From: Channa striata
Lineage: Eukaryota > Chordata > Actinopteri > Anabantiformes > Channidae
Direction: 5' to 3'
Length of the DNA: 64,000 nt
NCBI GenBank assembly: GCA_033026295.1
Contig: CM065168.1
Location: 37,398,875 to 37,462,874 of the forward strand
The translations under genes were made by a program, and so were the position numbers. Below are positions 1-23,889 of this stretch, piece after piece (within the stretch, counting starts at the first letter, position 1; every line of letters starts with the position of its first letter). The notes under the pieces were generated by a model. It saw nothing but the letters and a program-made list of their open reading frames with translations, ran no database searches and was not told where the DNA came from.

Positions 1-2860
1 GGAAAATACACTGGACACTGAAAATTTAATGTTCTGCATCAGTTTAGGAAACAGGTAAGGATTTGTTTCGGACCTCTGCAACCATTGCAGTGAGCTGGGC
101 GAAGCTGGGCCTCTCTGCAGGATTGCAGGCCCAGCATTTCCGCATGACAGCATACAGCTCTTGAGGGCAATCTTGTGGTTTGTCAAGACGTTCACCCTCC
201 CGCTCAACACGCCACAAAATCTGTATTGAAGAGACTCAGCGTCAAAGACAGTATTACTCCGAGTCGCAGAAATGCAAACCACGTTAGGGCGTGGACACAT
301 TCCAAACATGGAGACAAATATGTTGATTGGAACAGTCACTGAAAGCATAGCTTGACTGTGTTTAGTCAGCGGACAAGCATGTACCTGTCGCCCTGACAGA
401 CCGAACCAGGGCTCCTCACAGTAAGTAAACATCTCCCACAGGGTGACACCAAACATCCACACATCTGACGAATGAGAGAAGGAGCCAATGCGAAGACTCT
501 CTGGGGCACACCTGTAGGAAAAGCAGGTAGAGGGACCACAAAGAAATTAGAGTTTTGAGAAATATTTCCTCCTCCAACTTCTCATTTCCCACTTTACAGG
601 ATTCCTCACCATGCGAACGGTATCCGTCTGTGTGCTGACATTATGTAGTGATCTGTCTCTTGGTTCAGGCCTCTCATCAGGCCAAAGTCCCCTATCTTCA
701 CCATGTCCCTGGAAGCCAGCAGCACATTTCTGGCAGCCAGGTCCCTGTGGATGTATCTCCGTGTCTCCAGGTAGTCCATACCTGCCACAATCTGTGCAGC
801 AAATAGCCAGAGTCGGACCAGAGGGTACTCATACTGACGCGCACGCAGCATGTCATATAATGAGCCCAGAGGAGCCAGCTCTGTTACCTAGAGGACGGAA
901 AATAGATTTTTTTATTTAGGCTCATAAACACATCACAGGTTCCAGATATAATGCTGAAATAAACTTTGTGCTGCATGTTCATACATTTAAACACAATAAT
1001 GTAACTCACCATCTTTAGGGGCTGTGTTAGCACCACACCGTAGAGTCTGATGATGTTGGGGTGGTCAAGTGACTGCATGGTGGTCACTTCCTGGAGGAAG
1101 TCCGTTAATGTGTCTGACTGCCGTGACATGCTGCTCCTTAGAGATTTTACTGCAACAGGCAGCTGAACAGACCAAAGACACAAAGAGGCTCAATCAAAGT
1201 CCAACTCATAGATTGTTCAAAAAGGTTAGAGGTGGTTAAGCAGTGTGGGTAACACCATAGTTACTTTCCCATCTCAACCAGATGGAACTGCCAGATAATG
1301 AAGGCAGTTGCATTAATTTAAATTTGCACAACAAAATGTTTTATATTGATAATTCAACAATTACTGCAGACCTAAAGGGAAAGAAAGAAACTCAGCTGTA
1401 CATTTCTTTACACCTACGCTTCAGATTCAATTTGTTCATTTGTACCTATGATGTCAGTTCAAAATGTTGAAAAAATAAATAAACATGACGAAAAAGAAAA
1501 AGGTACAACACGCAATAAAGTTGTCTGTCTGGAATTAAATGTGGGAAGTTTTGTTAATGTGGCTTATAAAATCAGGTTCTGAGATGTTGGATCCAGAGCT
1601 TTTCAATTCCAGGAAAAAAGCTAATACATAATTTTATTCCTGGTGCAAGAAATGATACAGTGAAAATATAAATAAAAATAGACATTTGGTTAAGCAGCAT
1701 CTAGCAAAAAAGCAGTGTGTGTTCGCTGTGTGTAGGCAGTTTTTCTGTGAATGGCATTTCTGCCTGAACAACGTAGAGTTAAATATTATAAGGCTTAATA
1801 TGAGTGTATTTTAATTTGTAAAACATATGTTAGTCAAAAATAAATGTATATTCATTACATTCTGATTGTTTTTAAGTTAAAAAGTAAAAGTAAAGTTAAA
1901 AAAGAGTGGCCGTAGTTTAGGGAAGAAAAGGAGGGACACAAGACCGAGGACCTTTGTGTTGCTGCTTTTTTCTCCGTTCCAATTGTGTTATGCCTCATTG
2001 CATATTAAATTATCAGACTGTTAATGTGTCAGTACTTCAATAAGCTTTTACATGTTGCAGCTGGTTTTAACTCCTTTTTACCTTTATACACCACAGGTTC
2101 CCAGCACGGGGGCTAAAGATAAATCTCGTTTTGAAATGATTAAAGAGGAGAAAAAAGCTGCTACTTGTATCCTTTTCTCTAATCTTGGCTTGTCTGTGAG
2201 AAAGTGGATTATTTCTCTACAATAGGCCTAAAACAGCCACTTAAGGGAAAGCAGGAAATCACCCTTTGGAGGCGCTGCCAGCAATTCTGAGACATCTGAA
2301 ACCTGTAACAAGAGGCCTCACACAGACTCTGGTTGACTAAATTGTTCCCACCACTGCCCGTTTATTGTCATTCTCCCTTTTAATTCAAAGAACAGTGTCA
2401 GGCCAGGAGTGTGACTGTGTATCAAGTGATATACTGTACTGAAGGGCTGGTGGGTAGGACTTTGTTTATCAGGCAGCCAGAGAATAAATCTAACAAGCCA
2501 AGTGAAGAAAACAGACTTCCTACAAACCACTTTAACATCTGCGGAGCCTCTCTTCCCCAGTGTGTTTCAGTGATCAACGACGAAATAAAGGTGAATGAAA
2601 CACTGGCTGTTGATTAAATGGTGAAAGATCTTTCTCTTACCACTCTCCCAGTTGGTGTGTGCCACTCTCCTCTCTTCACTACCCCAAAGGACCCTGATCC
2701 CAGCTTCTCCCCGAGAATCAGCTCACTGTCCTGGATTAGACAAGGAAGAGCCCGGCTGCTCATTTCCTGAGTCTGACCGCTGCACTGCTCCCCCCCATCT
2801 GGACCTCGACTGCTGGACACCTGCATGCATCAAGAAATAATTCATGACTAATTACATGTA

Positions 2861-2900
<40 letters not shown>

Positions 2901-4198
2901 ATAATTGTAATAATGTAGATAACTTAAGGATTTCAGACCTTGGCCATCAATCGTGAATTTGTTTTGTAGCATTTCAGAGCGTGCCATAATCTTCTTTGTG
3001 CTGGAACAAAACAAATGTATTCATGAGTCATTTAACAAAAAAATTAACATTAAAATTTATTTATAAGAATATCTAAACTGGTAATTACAATACAGGGGAA
3101 ATATTTTTAACTTTATTATTAGGTATTTGCAGTCGACAGAGCTGCTGTAGATGATACTGCAAAATGTCACACACATGTTGAGCATTTGTTTCCACTGCTA
3201 TAGTTTGGCTTCAAGACACATGTTTTGAACGGTGGTGCTGAGTTGCCCCAAAACACAATCGCATCCAACTGGATGGAAATTTATTTGAACTTTTTCAATT
3301 TACACACTCCTAGGAATTTAGTTTGTCCTTGAAAAAAGGGCAGGAAATTAACATAAACAACATGCAGTGTGTACATTTAAAAAGTTCATAAAGTTGATGT
3401 ATTTAATGCACTGGGTTCACCCCCTGTGTTGACTATCTGAAATCTCAAGGATTAAGATTTGATGTTTACTTTGTTTAAATGTTATAGCAAATAGATTATT
3501 TGGTGTCAAACTGATGGTCAGGCCAAACAAGACATTTAATCACTCGGAGCTACCGGAAACTGTGAGGGTCAAATAACTAATCATTAATATCAAAAAAAGT
3601 TATTAGTTGCAGCTCTAGATTTTTAACATGTAATGTGAAAATATAGGAGCAATATGTAAACACTAGGTCTAATTTTTATCTAAACTTTGAATTTATGGTG
3701 TATGTCATCACAACAATTTAGGCACATATATACACTATATTTAGCTTCAGCATATACTTTTCAAAGAAAACAGTCTAGTCACATAGTAAATGAAAACATC
3801 TGTTTTTCGATACTGAACAAATTCCATCTGCTGATAATGTGCATTAAAGCTTTGACTCTGTGATTAGATTTTTTGTTATTTTATTATGCAAATGGACCAT
3901 TACTAATGGAAATTACTATGTTGATTTGAGCATTTAAACATCAAACATCCATTACTGAAAACTTGTCTGCCTGAGGAAAACAGAAACACACATTTTCACG
4001 CAGTGAGAACGGTCAAAGGAGACGATCAGGCTCACCAGGTTTGCTGATGCCTATCTGCTCCAGGTCAGATTCCTTTACGTAGTTAAAGTGCTCAATGCGA
4101 GTGATGTTGAGGCCATCTCTGACACGCAGGTAGAACTTCTCCAACTGCACCTCGGCCAGGAGTTGGTATAGCCACTGCGTGTCCTGGTCCATCAGCAT
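1..4198 (-). CDS. tnk1: ACK-family non-receptor tyrosine kinase, 5' part (tnk1-like), partial
   Basis: Seven coding exons are read on the minus strand: 4198-4036 (start ATG 4198-4196, with an in-frame TAA upstream in the same exon), 3000-2939, 2820-2641, 1162-1010, 887-610, 511-385 and 220 to about 53. All junction phases agree. The product starts with a SAM-like region (about residues 1-65), then a short basic linker that begins AQRRLWHALK. The kinase domain has the glycine loop GSGSFG (116-121), VAVK lysine (about 141), HRDLAARN (233-240), DFG (253-255) and CAPESL. This is the ACK/TNK architecture; family members are cytoplasmic tyrosine kinases acting downstream of receptors and Cdc42. AQRRL, VAVKSLR and QPLKM look closer to TNK1 than TNK2 from memory, so the paralogue call is moderate (about 0.6). 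SH3, CRIB and C-terminal exons would lie beyond the left edge. The donor of the last visible exon is unresolved: its frame reaches TAA at 46-44. Confidence 0.88.
2864..2894. repeat. (CA)n microsatellite in a tnk intron
   Basis: A 31 bp uninterrupted CA tract in the short intron between the linker exon (3000-2939) and the exon at 2820-2641. Confidence 0.95.
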
Positions 4199-4263
4199 GA
4201 CCTGACTGAGCTGCCTTTAGGGTCAAAGGTCAAGCTCTCAGCTATGTTTTCCAGTCTAGAGAT
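4199..4263 (-). other. tnk1: 5' UTR part of the tnk start-codon exon
   Basis: An acceptor (TTTTAG) ends at 4264 on the minus strand, and the sequence from 4263 runs without a break into the ATG at 4198. The frame of the ATG meets TAA seven codons upstream, so this piece is non-coding and the ATG is the first usable start of the exon. Confidence 0.6.
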
Positions 4264-6429
4264 CTAAAACAAAACCCAAAGAGGCAATTACCAATCTGTA
4301 TCTGTATGAGGAGCTTCCTGGTTTCAATAAAGAGCCTGTTGAGCAGTAAATTTGCTCCCAGTTGATCCCCGTTTGGTTACCACGGAGACCTAACAAAAAG
4401 CCCCTACTGTGTGTTGCCAAAGGGGGATTGTTCAGGTTTCAGCCATGTGCCAATTTTAAACAAGCTGTTAGTTGATATCTAGTAGCAGAAATCTCCAACT
4501 TCAACTAAATCACAGTGTAATCATGTTTTTTGCAGCAAGGTTTTACAGAGCAAAGTGACTTTTAGTTTTTTTTATAAGCAGTAAAATGAAAGGCCTTGTT
4601 TGGGTATGTTCACAAAATACCAAACATGCAGTTACTGTAGCTTTGCAAATTAGAGTGAAATCAGATATGGAAAAAATGCAAGGGAAACTTGACGTAAGCA
4701 GAAATGAGGAGCAGGTGGACGAGGGAAAACAAACAGGAAACGAGACACATTCGTGGATTTTCTTTTTCAAAAAAGCAAAAACAAGCATGTCAAATATGGA
4801 GAAATGGGTATGACTCATTCTGAACCTTAGAGGTAACAATCATGCAGGGACTACTGCAGCAATGTGAAAAGGTGAGAGGTGGAAACATTAGCCTGTTGGT
4901 GGTTTAGGGGCACTAGTCAGACTGGATCCTGCTCAAACAGTATTCATGAAACTACTGAAGCCCTGGTGTGTGTGTTTACAGCAGCATGACTGTGATAAGG
5001 CCGGTTAATTCATCCATTTCACTCTCAAATTAATTATCTACTTAGCAATTTGCATGTTGCTGATGTTAATAATTATTCACTTAAACTGCCCCAAATGTAA
5101 CAATAAGGAGGAATATGCACGTGTGACTTCCCTCCTGCCATGAAATTCAAAGCATGCGGCAGTAAAATGTTTTTTTTAACTCAACATAATATAATGCAAC
5201 TGCTCTGTAGAGGTCTATGCGGCCATAAATCACCTGCTTATCAGCACTCCAAGCCCAGCAGGTATGAGTCAGAGAAGACTTCAACACTCCCCTGTCAAGA
5301 TACCCTGGGAAAAATTAAATATCAGCACTAAACAACAGGGAGAGCTACAAAGTCTCCAGCAATCAGCTCACTCCTTCTCACAGACAAACCAGACAAGTGT
5401 AAGACTGCACTAGTCTGGACTTGCAATAATTTCCAGGGACAACTCCCAATTAATTTGCACCTCACTGGAGGGAACTTGAGACGAACTCGCTGTGCATTCG
5501 ACGACTCACACACAGATATACGACGGTAAACAACGAGGCTCTGTCTGTCTGTGTGTGTGTGCAGAGAGATGAATCTTTAACCTGCTGGGCTGCTGAAAAA
5601 ATCCTTTCAGTTTAATGGCATGTGTGACCAAGTCTCCAGCTATTTGCTCTAGTTAACAGCATAATGTGAGTGAACAGTCACTGTTACGACTGCCCCGACT
5701 TTTGTCAAAGAAGCGATTATCTATAACTTTAAACACCCAGCAACACTGTTTACCCAGTGCAGCTCCACTTTTGTTAGAGGGCATTTGTTTACACTGGTTC
5801 TTGTGGCTGGGCCCAAGAACAAATCAAGATCAACCCACGGTGACACACTTGACAAACTTTTGTAATGAATCACTTACAAAGCAACTCTGACAAAGGTTTA
5901 ATCTGCAGAGATCATGCAAAGCATCGATGGCAACTGTTATACTACACGAATATGATCTATAAATGAAGATGTGACTTTCACAATCGATATAAATGTGTGA
6001 TGTGAAAAGAAAAACACATCATATACTAAAGTAAAAATACTACCATGTGTGAAAAATATATATTATTATCAATAATGTAATATTGTCTGTTTTCATGTTG
6101 CTTTTTATCTATACCTACTATATCTTTATAAAAAGTAGGGTATTTTAAACTAGGATACTCCTCATGACCTTTCAAATACTTGAGTAAATAGGCCTACACC
6201 ACTTCGAAAGTCACCAAATATTTCGAAGAGGTGTTTATTCTTAAACATTCGGTATAATTACTGAAGATATAAATTATTAAAGCACTTTAAACACAGCTGT
6301 TTTTGTCGTGCATTTTTTCGGATTCTGAAGGGTCGTGAAGGTGAATCTAATAAACCTTTCTGACAAAGGTCACGTCTCCTACGTGCAGCCTCGCAGTAAA
6401 GCCGGTTACAGACAGAAAAACATACTCAC

Positions 6430-6600
6430 GGGTTATTAAAAATAACTCCGCTCTCTGGAAGATGACAGCCAGTTTTTTTAACCACACAAGCCCCGAGTCG
6501 AGTGATCCATGTTGGCTTGGAAACCTCCAGCGACGTCGACGGACAGCTCTCCCCAAAAAAATCACAACTCCTCTCTGAGTCCTGCACGTTTCTATCAAAC
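6430..6600 (-). other. tnk1: Probable non-coding first exon and promoter edge of the tnk gene
   Basis: A strong donor (GTGAGTATG read on the minus strand, plus positions 6421-6429) closes a GC-richer stretch with several CpGs in otherwise AT-rich DNA. It lies upstream of the coding start and in the same orientation, so it is probably the first 5' UTR exon. The upstream limit is not visible. The reading frame here (up to 83 codons) resembles no known protein. The intron to 4263 is about 2.2 kb and holds nothing recognised. Confidence 0.5.
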
Positions 6601-6650
6601 CACCATGTGATTGATCCCGGCTGGTTTTTTCTTCAATAACGACGCTAATA

Positions 6651-9300
6651 TTTTGAATATGACATCTCCTTGGGAGCTTTGGGATCTACCTGTGCGTTTG
6701 CCTGTCTCCGCCTACCTCTGGCTTCTCGGCTGGCCACGCCCTCTTCCGGCCTGTTTTTCCACCTGAGCTGTCGACAACACAAACCTACAGAGGATATGAA
6801 ATCATAGGTAACAACGTCACATAAATCATCGGCAAAATACTGAGCTGTCGCCTCCCAGTAACCTGCAACTGTGTCACAGTGTGTTTACGGGGAGTGAGGA
6901 GGAACACATTTTATTCATATTCACAAACCAATATTTAACCAGTTTACTCATTTAGCTAATGTGGGATCTAGCTAGGGAGATACACTTAGCTAGCTTAGAT
7001 TTTAGCAATAGTTTTTGTTCCTAGTTAAAACTTTTAAAGTATGTAGATAAAGTAGTTTTTGCTGTGTGCCCAGAAAATATAGTTTAGCAAAGCTAACGTT
7101 AGGTTCTTCTCTGTAAATTTACCCAGATAATCACTTTAGCTGGTTAGCTCAAATGTTTCTTAGCTTAGCTAAAGCTACAAGTGTTAGTTTTATTCACGTA
7201 AAGTTAGCTTTCATGAAGCTAAACTGTTAAGCTAGGTGTCTTTTAACATTTTACCTGCTTATCTAAAAAAATCACTATTAGGCCTCGTTACTTCTAGATA
7301 ACAGTTTTTTATAGGTAGCTAAAATTATGTTAGTTCTATAAGTGCAGAGAAGTTATCTAGCTACTCTGAAAACTTGGTATCTAAAATAGTTTTAGATAAT
7401 GTTATATTGCTTAATAAAGAAGGAGTTTTACTTTAAGTTTTATTGAATACAACAGCTCTTCAAAGTTATAGGCTTGTCTTTGTTTACATGTTTTTAAAAG
7501 CTGTTATTTTGAAAGCGTGATGAAGAAATATTGTATTCATTCAACAGGCAAATGGAATTATAAATGAATAATAGGTTAATCATTGAATGAGAACATAGGG
7601 TAATTTCCTCTAATGTGATGTGTTTTTTACCGATGACTTGCTTTTAACTGGCACCATAATTAATGCTGTCAGAGTCAGTGTAGACAAATATCAGTTTAGT
7701 CATCGCTCATTTGCAATGCATTCCTATATATAACACTTATTGCCACATGTAATTCATAAGGTTGGACTCATAAAACCATGAGTCAAGTAAAGAAACTCAG
7801 ATGTTTTTCAGTGTGTCTCTCTCTCCTCCGTAACTGCTTCTTGCAGAACTAGTTTGACAGGATTCTTTTTGTAGTCTCCCACGTGGATGTTCGTGTGAAA
7901 ACAAAGAACGCAGGACCTGCTTGCACTTTCCACTTCCTGGTCACTCCTGCCTGAACACAATAACGTTAGGTGGAGGAGCCATTCTTTAGACCCTGCATAC
8001 ATGACAGCGAATATCAGGTTTCACTTTTTATGCAATATAACATTTTAGATAATGTTACAAAAAAATCAAAGGCAACAGCAGCAGAAGAAGTAGGAAATTA
8101 TAAAAAAGCAGATAATAGATGTTTGGTTTTATCTTGAATATGAAAATACTTGTAAAGTTCGAATTACTTTAAATATTTTAATCATGGCAATTATGGTTTT
8201 GAGATTTTTTTTTTAAATCAAACTTTAATTCAGTGTTATCATGGAACATTAAAAAACCTACCTTATTCACACCCATCTTAGTTGTAACATAATTGTATCG
8301 TAGGTATATCTTAGTTTTCACCATTTTGTCATGGTCTAAAATGACCAAAAGGTGATGGTTTTAGTTCTCCACGATGCTTGTCCACGTTTCCAGAAATAGA
8401 TATTTTGCAGGTTTATAAAAATTAGCATAAACAAAAAACAAAAAAAAATTCACAAGCAGGATACAAAAGTGCAGAAAGGAGAAATCACTATCATTTCCAG
8501 CTTTTAAAAATTGTGAAAGAATTTCTTTCCCATAATTAATTATTGATAATTAACAACTTCCTTAATCGACCAAACATGTTTTTAGATTACAACCCACCAT
8601 TTTCAGGAGGTTTTAGGGCAAAACAAAAGTGTTTGAAGTGTACATTTTAAGTTTATGTATTTTCCTGAGCTTTTCCTCTGATTCTGAAATGTTTGAGTGT
8701 CTGGTTAGAATGTGGGAGGTCAGACTTCTTTTGTCTGAGTTTTAGTGAGAGTGAGTTCTTCCCTGTCATACACATGAATGAGGAATCAGTGATGCCTTAA
8801 GGAAGGGCTGTGTTCAACCTGTGAATTTCCTCTTTTTGTTTCTCCTGTGAATTTAAAACAAAAAGTAGTTAAATACATTAGAACACCATCAATTATTTTA
8901 AAATCACTGATAGGTTTTACTTTGATATAAATTTCAGAACTTTTCATTTACATTTAAATAAATCCTGTCTCGTTTTATTCTTACGACATTTTTTAAACTG
9001 GAAGACCACTAAACTCTAACTCCCTTACCACTACTAACACTGTTACTACGACTAATCCTAATCAAAGTAATAACAATCTTCATTACCACTGTTAATAAAC
9101 TGAAGGGTCAGATCATGGGAATTCCAATAAGGCAACCGAGAGCCACATAAAATTGGTGATCAAAGTAGTTATCTGTATGTTTTCAGTATAGTTTGAAATT
9201 AATAAGCAAGCATAATAATGGATAAGCAAAACAATTAAACAAATTAACGTGTACCAATAAAACCTTTGCCTGTTTGTAATAATTTGTAAGAAAATATTTC
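6651..9300. other. Intergenic DNA between the divergent tnk and trmt44 genes
   Basis: AT-rich and without coding signal. From about 6940 to 7240 it is unusually dense in TAGC/GCTA words (TTAGCTAGCTTAG, GCTAACGTTAG, TTAGCTTAGCTAAAGC), as in a decayed short-word repeat. A 64-codon minus-strand frame at 7808-8002 has no recognisable similarity. Confidence 0.6.
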
Positions 9301-9328
9301 TGCAAATTGGCTGTTAGTTATATCCGGA

Positions 9329-9512
9329 CCAATCAGCGCCATCAAGCGGTTATTTCTAAGGTCGCTTACTGGTCGCGCGTTGTGACGTCATCACACAGCG
9401 ACAACGTTAGGAAAGACAGGCGTACTACCTTTAAAGTATGAACTCATTTACAAGCTACGTTAATCATCAAAAACATTTTTGCCTTGAATCGCACTGACCT
9501 TAGTGTCCAGTT
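9329..9512 (+). promoter_or_regulatory. trmt44: trmt44 promoter and 5' UTR with CCAAT box and CRE
   Basis: A CCAAT box lies at 9329-9333 and a perfect cyclic-AMP response element TGACGTCA at 9383-9390, inside a short GC-rich stretch (GGTCGCGCG) about 125-185 bp upstream of the trmt44 ATG. There is no TATA box, as is usual for housekeeping genes. The motifs are seen directly; promoter function is inferred. Confidence 0.55.
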
Positions 9513-20546
<11,034 letters not shown>

Positions 20547-20741
20547 CCAACCTATTGGAGCGCTTTTTGTTCCTGTTTTCTCATTTATTTTTAATGAATC
20601 CTGTGGCACCTTAGGACAATGTTGTCTGCTAAAATTTAAGTTAAAAAATGAGTAAATATTGAACGTTGAAGTGACTCTCAAGCTTCATCTTTGTCTTTAC
20701 CGTCTCCTCTAACAGCGGTGGAATGCCAAACTGAGCTCACC

Positions 20742-20747
20742 AATAAA
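20742..20747 (+). promoter_or_regulatory. trmt44: Polyadenylation signal of trmt44
   Basis: AATAAA about 195 bp after the stop codon, followed by a GT/T-rich stretch, fits a short 3' UTR. Confidence 0.65.
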
Positions 20748-20759
20748 CTGTCCTTGTTA

Positions 20760-23700
20760 TTCCAACACTTTTAGAGGGAACTGTATTAAAGTTTGTGACA
20801 ATGTTTCATCCAGGAAATGATTTTGCTACGCAGTTAAACTTTTAAAGTTTCCACTTTAAAATGTGTGTACGCAACTGCACTTCACTTAGACGTTTATTTC
20901 AGCTCAGACAAGAGACTTTGAGGTTCACAGACGGGGCAGTGGAAAAAGACCAGGCAGCATTTGAACAAAGTAAATGTTAGCAGTATGAATTATTTGTTGG
21001 CAAGAGTTGAGGGGTGAGCCGCGTGCTGTCCCCGCTGAACGGACGTTCACTGCTGTGTGTCTCTCGCACAGTTTGCCTTACCCCATGGCTCAAATGTCAG
21101 ACGGTGTAGCCCACACGGGCCCACATCAGGCTCGAGAGAAGAGTTTACTCTCCGCTTTGTTAATGTGAAAGACCGTAATGGGATACAGATTGGTTTGGGA
21201 TATAATAACCCTGAATGCCAGATTACTACAGTGAGGGGATCTGGTGGCTCTTTTACAGTATGTTGTTGGGGAGCATTTTAGTAGATGAAGGAATTGAGGA
21301 ATTGAAGACTCCTGCACCAGTCAATACAAAGGTGATCACCTTTATCTTTCTGTGATGGGAGTGGTCTCGTCCGTACACGAAATGACTTGTGAGATGCCGT
21401 GGACTCACCAGAAATTGCAGAATCTTAGCAATTGGACTTAAATATTTGGACCTTCTTAAAATTAAGGTTTTATTTAGGATCCCAGTTTAGAACTTGGAAT
21501 ATGTATATGTAGATAGTGCAAAGTCTGGAGTCAGATACTGTATCTGTAGCTATTAATTTTTTTTTTCCTCGCAGTAACAACTGTAATGTGGTTTTGTTGC
21601 CTGTTTTTGATTAAATTACCATTTTAAAAAGCACCTGCATCATTATAAACAATCAAAAAAAAAACTGAAAACGGCAGTAATTCCTATTGTGTGTCCTTGT
21701 CTTGGATTTTAGATGGTAAAAGTCTATAGTGTGATAATTAACCTGTGGTTAAATACTTATTAGTAGACCGGGTGACCCCATACCCCCGGATATTAATATC
21801 TCCAATCAATGAACCAAAACATGCTCAACATATGGAGAAAAATTCAGCACTGAGGCTTAATAGGTTTTGGGGTAATTATGAGTGCTGAATGATCATTAAC
21901 CAGCCATGAAAAGCCATTTAGACATGAATGGTGCCTCGGTTTTTATGGACATAAGCTACAGTGGACCTGAAGGGATTTGACAGGCAGCACTCGGCCATAA
22001 TGTGGACATCTACAGTATGTGTGGGTTTTAATGAGCCGTTGCAATACTTTTACTCTCCTTCTGTCACTGGGCTTTCTGGAAGAAATCAATTCATGGAAGT
22101 AGGCCTGCTGCTGCTCCCTGTCTGCAAAGATCATCTGAATCCAATCGACCCGCCGCCCTGGCTTTAACTGCTGAGGGGGGTGACGTGGCTTCACCCCCAG
22201 CCCAACACATACTTGCAGCCGCGCGTTATTGTGACCTTTTAGCCCCGGCTCCTTCTGAACGTCGTCCAATAAGTCATCATTACGACTCTGTTTATGGACG
22301 CCTCGCACTGCTGTCCTGGAGACCAGACGGGGAGATCAGGCCCAAGCAACATTTTCCTCTCTCCGCCCCTCCCAGCCTGAGCTCGCTTCCCTGCCCTCAC
22401 AAACACATCACAGTGGGTCTTCCGCTGACCCGATCTGAAGACTGAATCATCATGCTGGAACAATATGTGGGTATCGTGGATTAAATATGAATTTCGCAGG
22501 TCGGGGATGTCTAAGTAAAGAATTTTACATGTGTTTTTTGTGTACAGGCATTTTGTCTGTTTCTTGATGTTAAGTGGATGTTTTTGGTCGGTCTATTTTT
22601 AGATGCCTGCCTCATTTTGTTTCATTTTCTGGATGTTTGGTGCCTTTGGTCATTGTCATTTTGTCTATTTCTGGACTTTTGTTTCTGCTCAGATAGATCA
22701 ATCTGGTGCACAGATTATCAATAAAGAGCAAAATCATAAGTTACTGTGTGAATATTTTAACGTGATAAAAAGGATGAGGCATTTTGAGTTGCACAACCCT
22801 CACAACTTAAAACCTATTACCAAACTGTCCCACATACCGAATGTTCTAAACGTGTGTTTTATTAGACATATTTAGCCGTTTCTTTACTGTGAATAAATGA
22901 ATGGTATTAGCACTTTTATTACATCAACACTGGAAAACGGGGCCTGCAATCATTGCTCCAGCTAGTAGCACAGGAAACCTGCTGTTCCAGTGAAAACTAT
23001 GTGATTTGAGATTTTTTTTTCCATTCACAGTAAATCTGTTTCACATAGTGTTTACTGTAAAGGGGCTCCATCTGCTATTTTGCATGTTTATGACGTCTGT
23101 ACAACGGCTAAAGTAGAAAACATTTTATTTATTGTCTTACTTGAAATTATTTTTCCTAATTTCTATTAGTGGAGCTGCTGACAGTAGAAAAAACAGGACT
23201 CCCCCCGTTTGATATCTAGGTCAGGGATAAGTGGCTGCATCTGTTTGCCTAAGACAACAACTTTCCTCATGCATTATTCATTGTGGCACCATGGGGCTTG
23301 ATGTAATACAGCGTCTCCAAGACATTATTTTGGATGTCAAAAGTTTCTCTCAGCAAAGAACTGACAGCTGTCATTGCGATGAATTCTTTTTGTTTGACTG
23401 TTGCAGCCTTAGAAAATCTTTTTCTGGGGACAGAGTTATTGCAGTACAGTATTTATGTCAGTATCTGAGTTTTTAGTTATACACGACTCTAAGAACCACA
23501 AGATCAGATTATGCTTTAATTTTATCCTCAGTTGTTCTTTGAGGCTGCTGCTGCGACTATCAATGTTTGGTTGACAGAGGTAATGGCAATTTTTTTCTCT
23601 TTATAAGTCAGACAAAAGCAGGATTTTGTCTGAAGTGGCAACCGTTATTATTTTATTAGATGTCACAAGCTAATTAACAAACCTTTTGAAGTTTCTATAA

Positions 23701-23880
23701 AAAATTCTCCTGATGCTTTGTCTCTATTCTGTTTTTAACAAAGTGACATTGACAACATAAATTTAAAATCTACATGAATTATATTGTGCACAGCCCACAG
23801 TGTAGCACACGTTAAAGAAAAATACTATTTGAGACTTTCACTTGTTTTTAGAACAAAGATTCACAAATTTTAATGACACA
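20760..23880. other. Intergenic DNA downstream of trmt44
   Basis: No gene recognised. Segment 21940-22450 is GC-richer and complex (a possible regulatory block). 22560-22690 holds a degenerate T-rich repeat with words like TTTTGTCTATTTCTGGA that resembles, in opposite orientation, the tract at 24735-25110. The short frames lack splice-site or family support. Confidence 0.5.
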
Positions 23881-23889
23881 AAACGTGTG

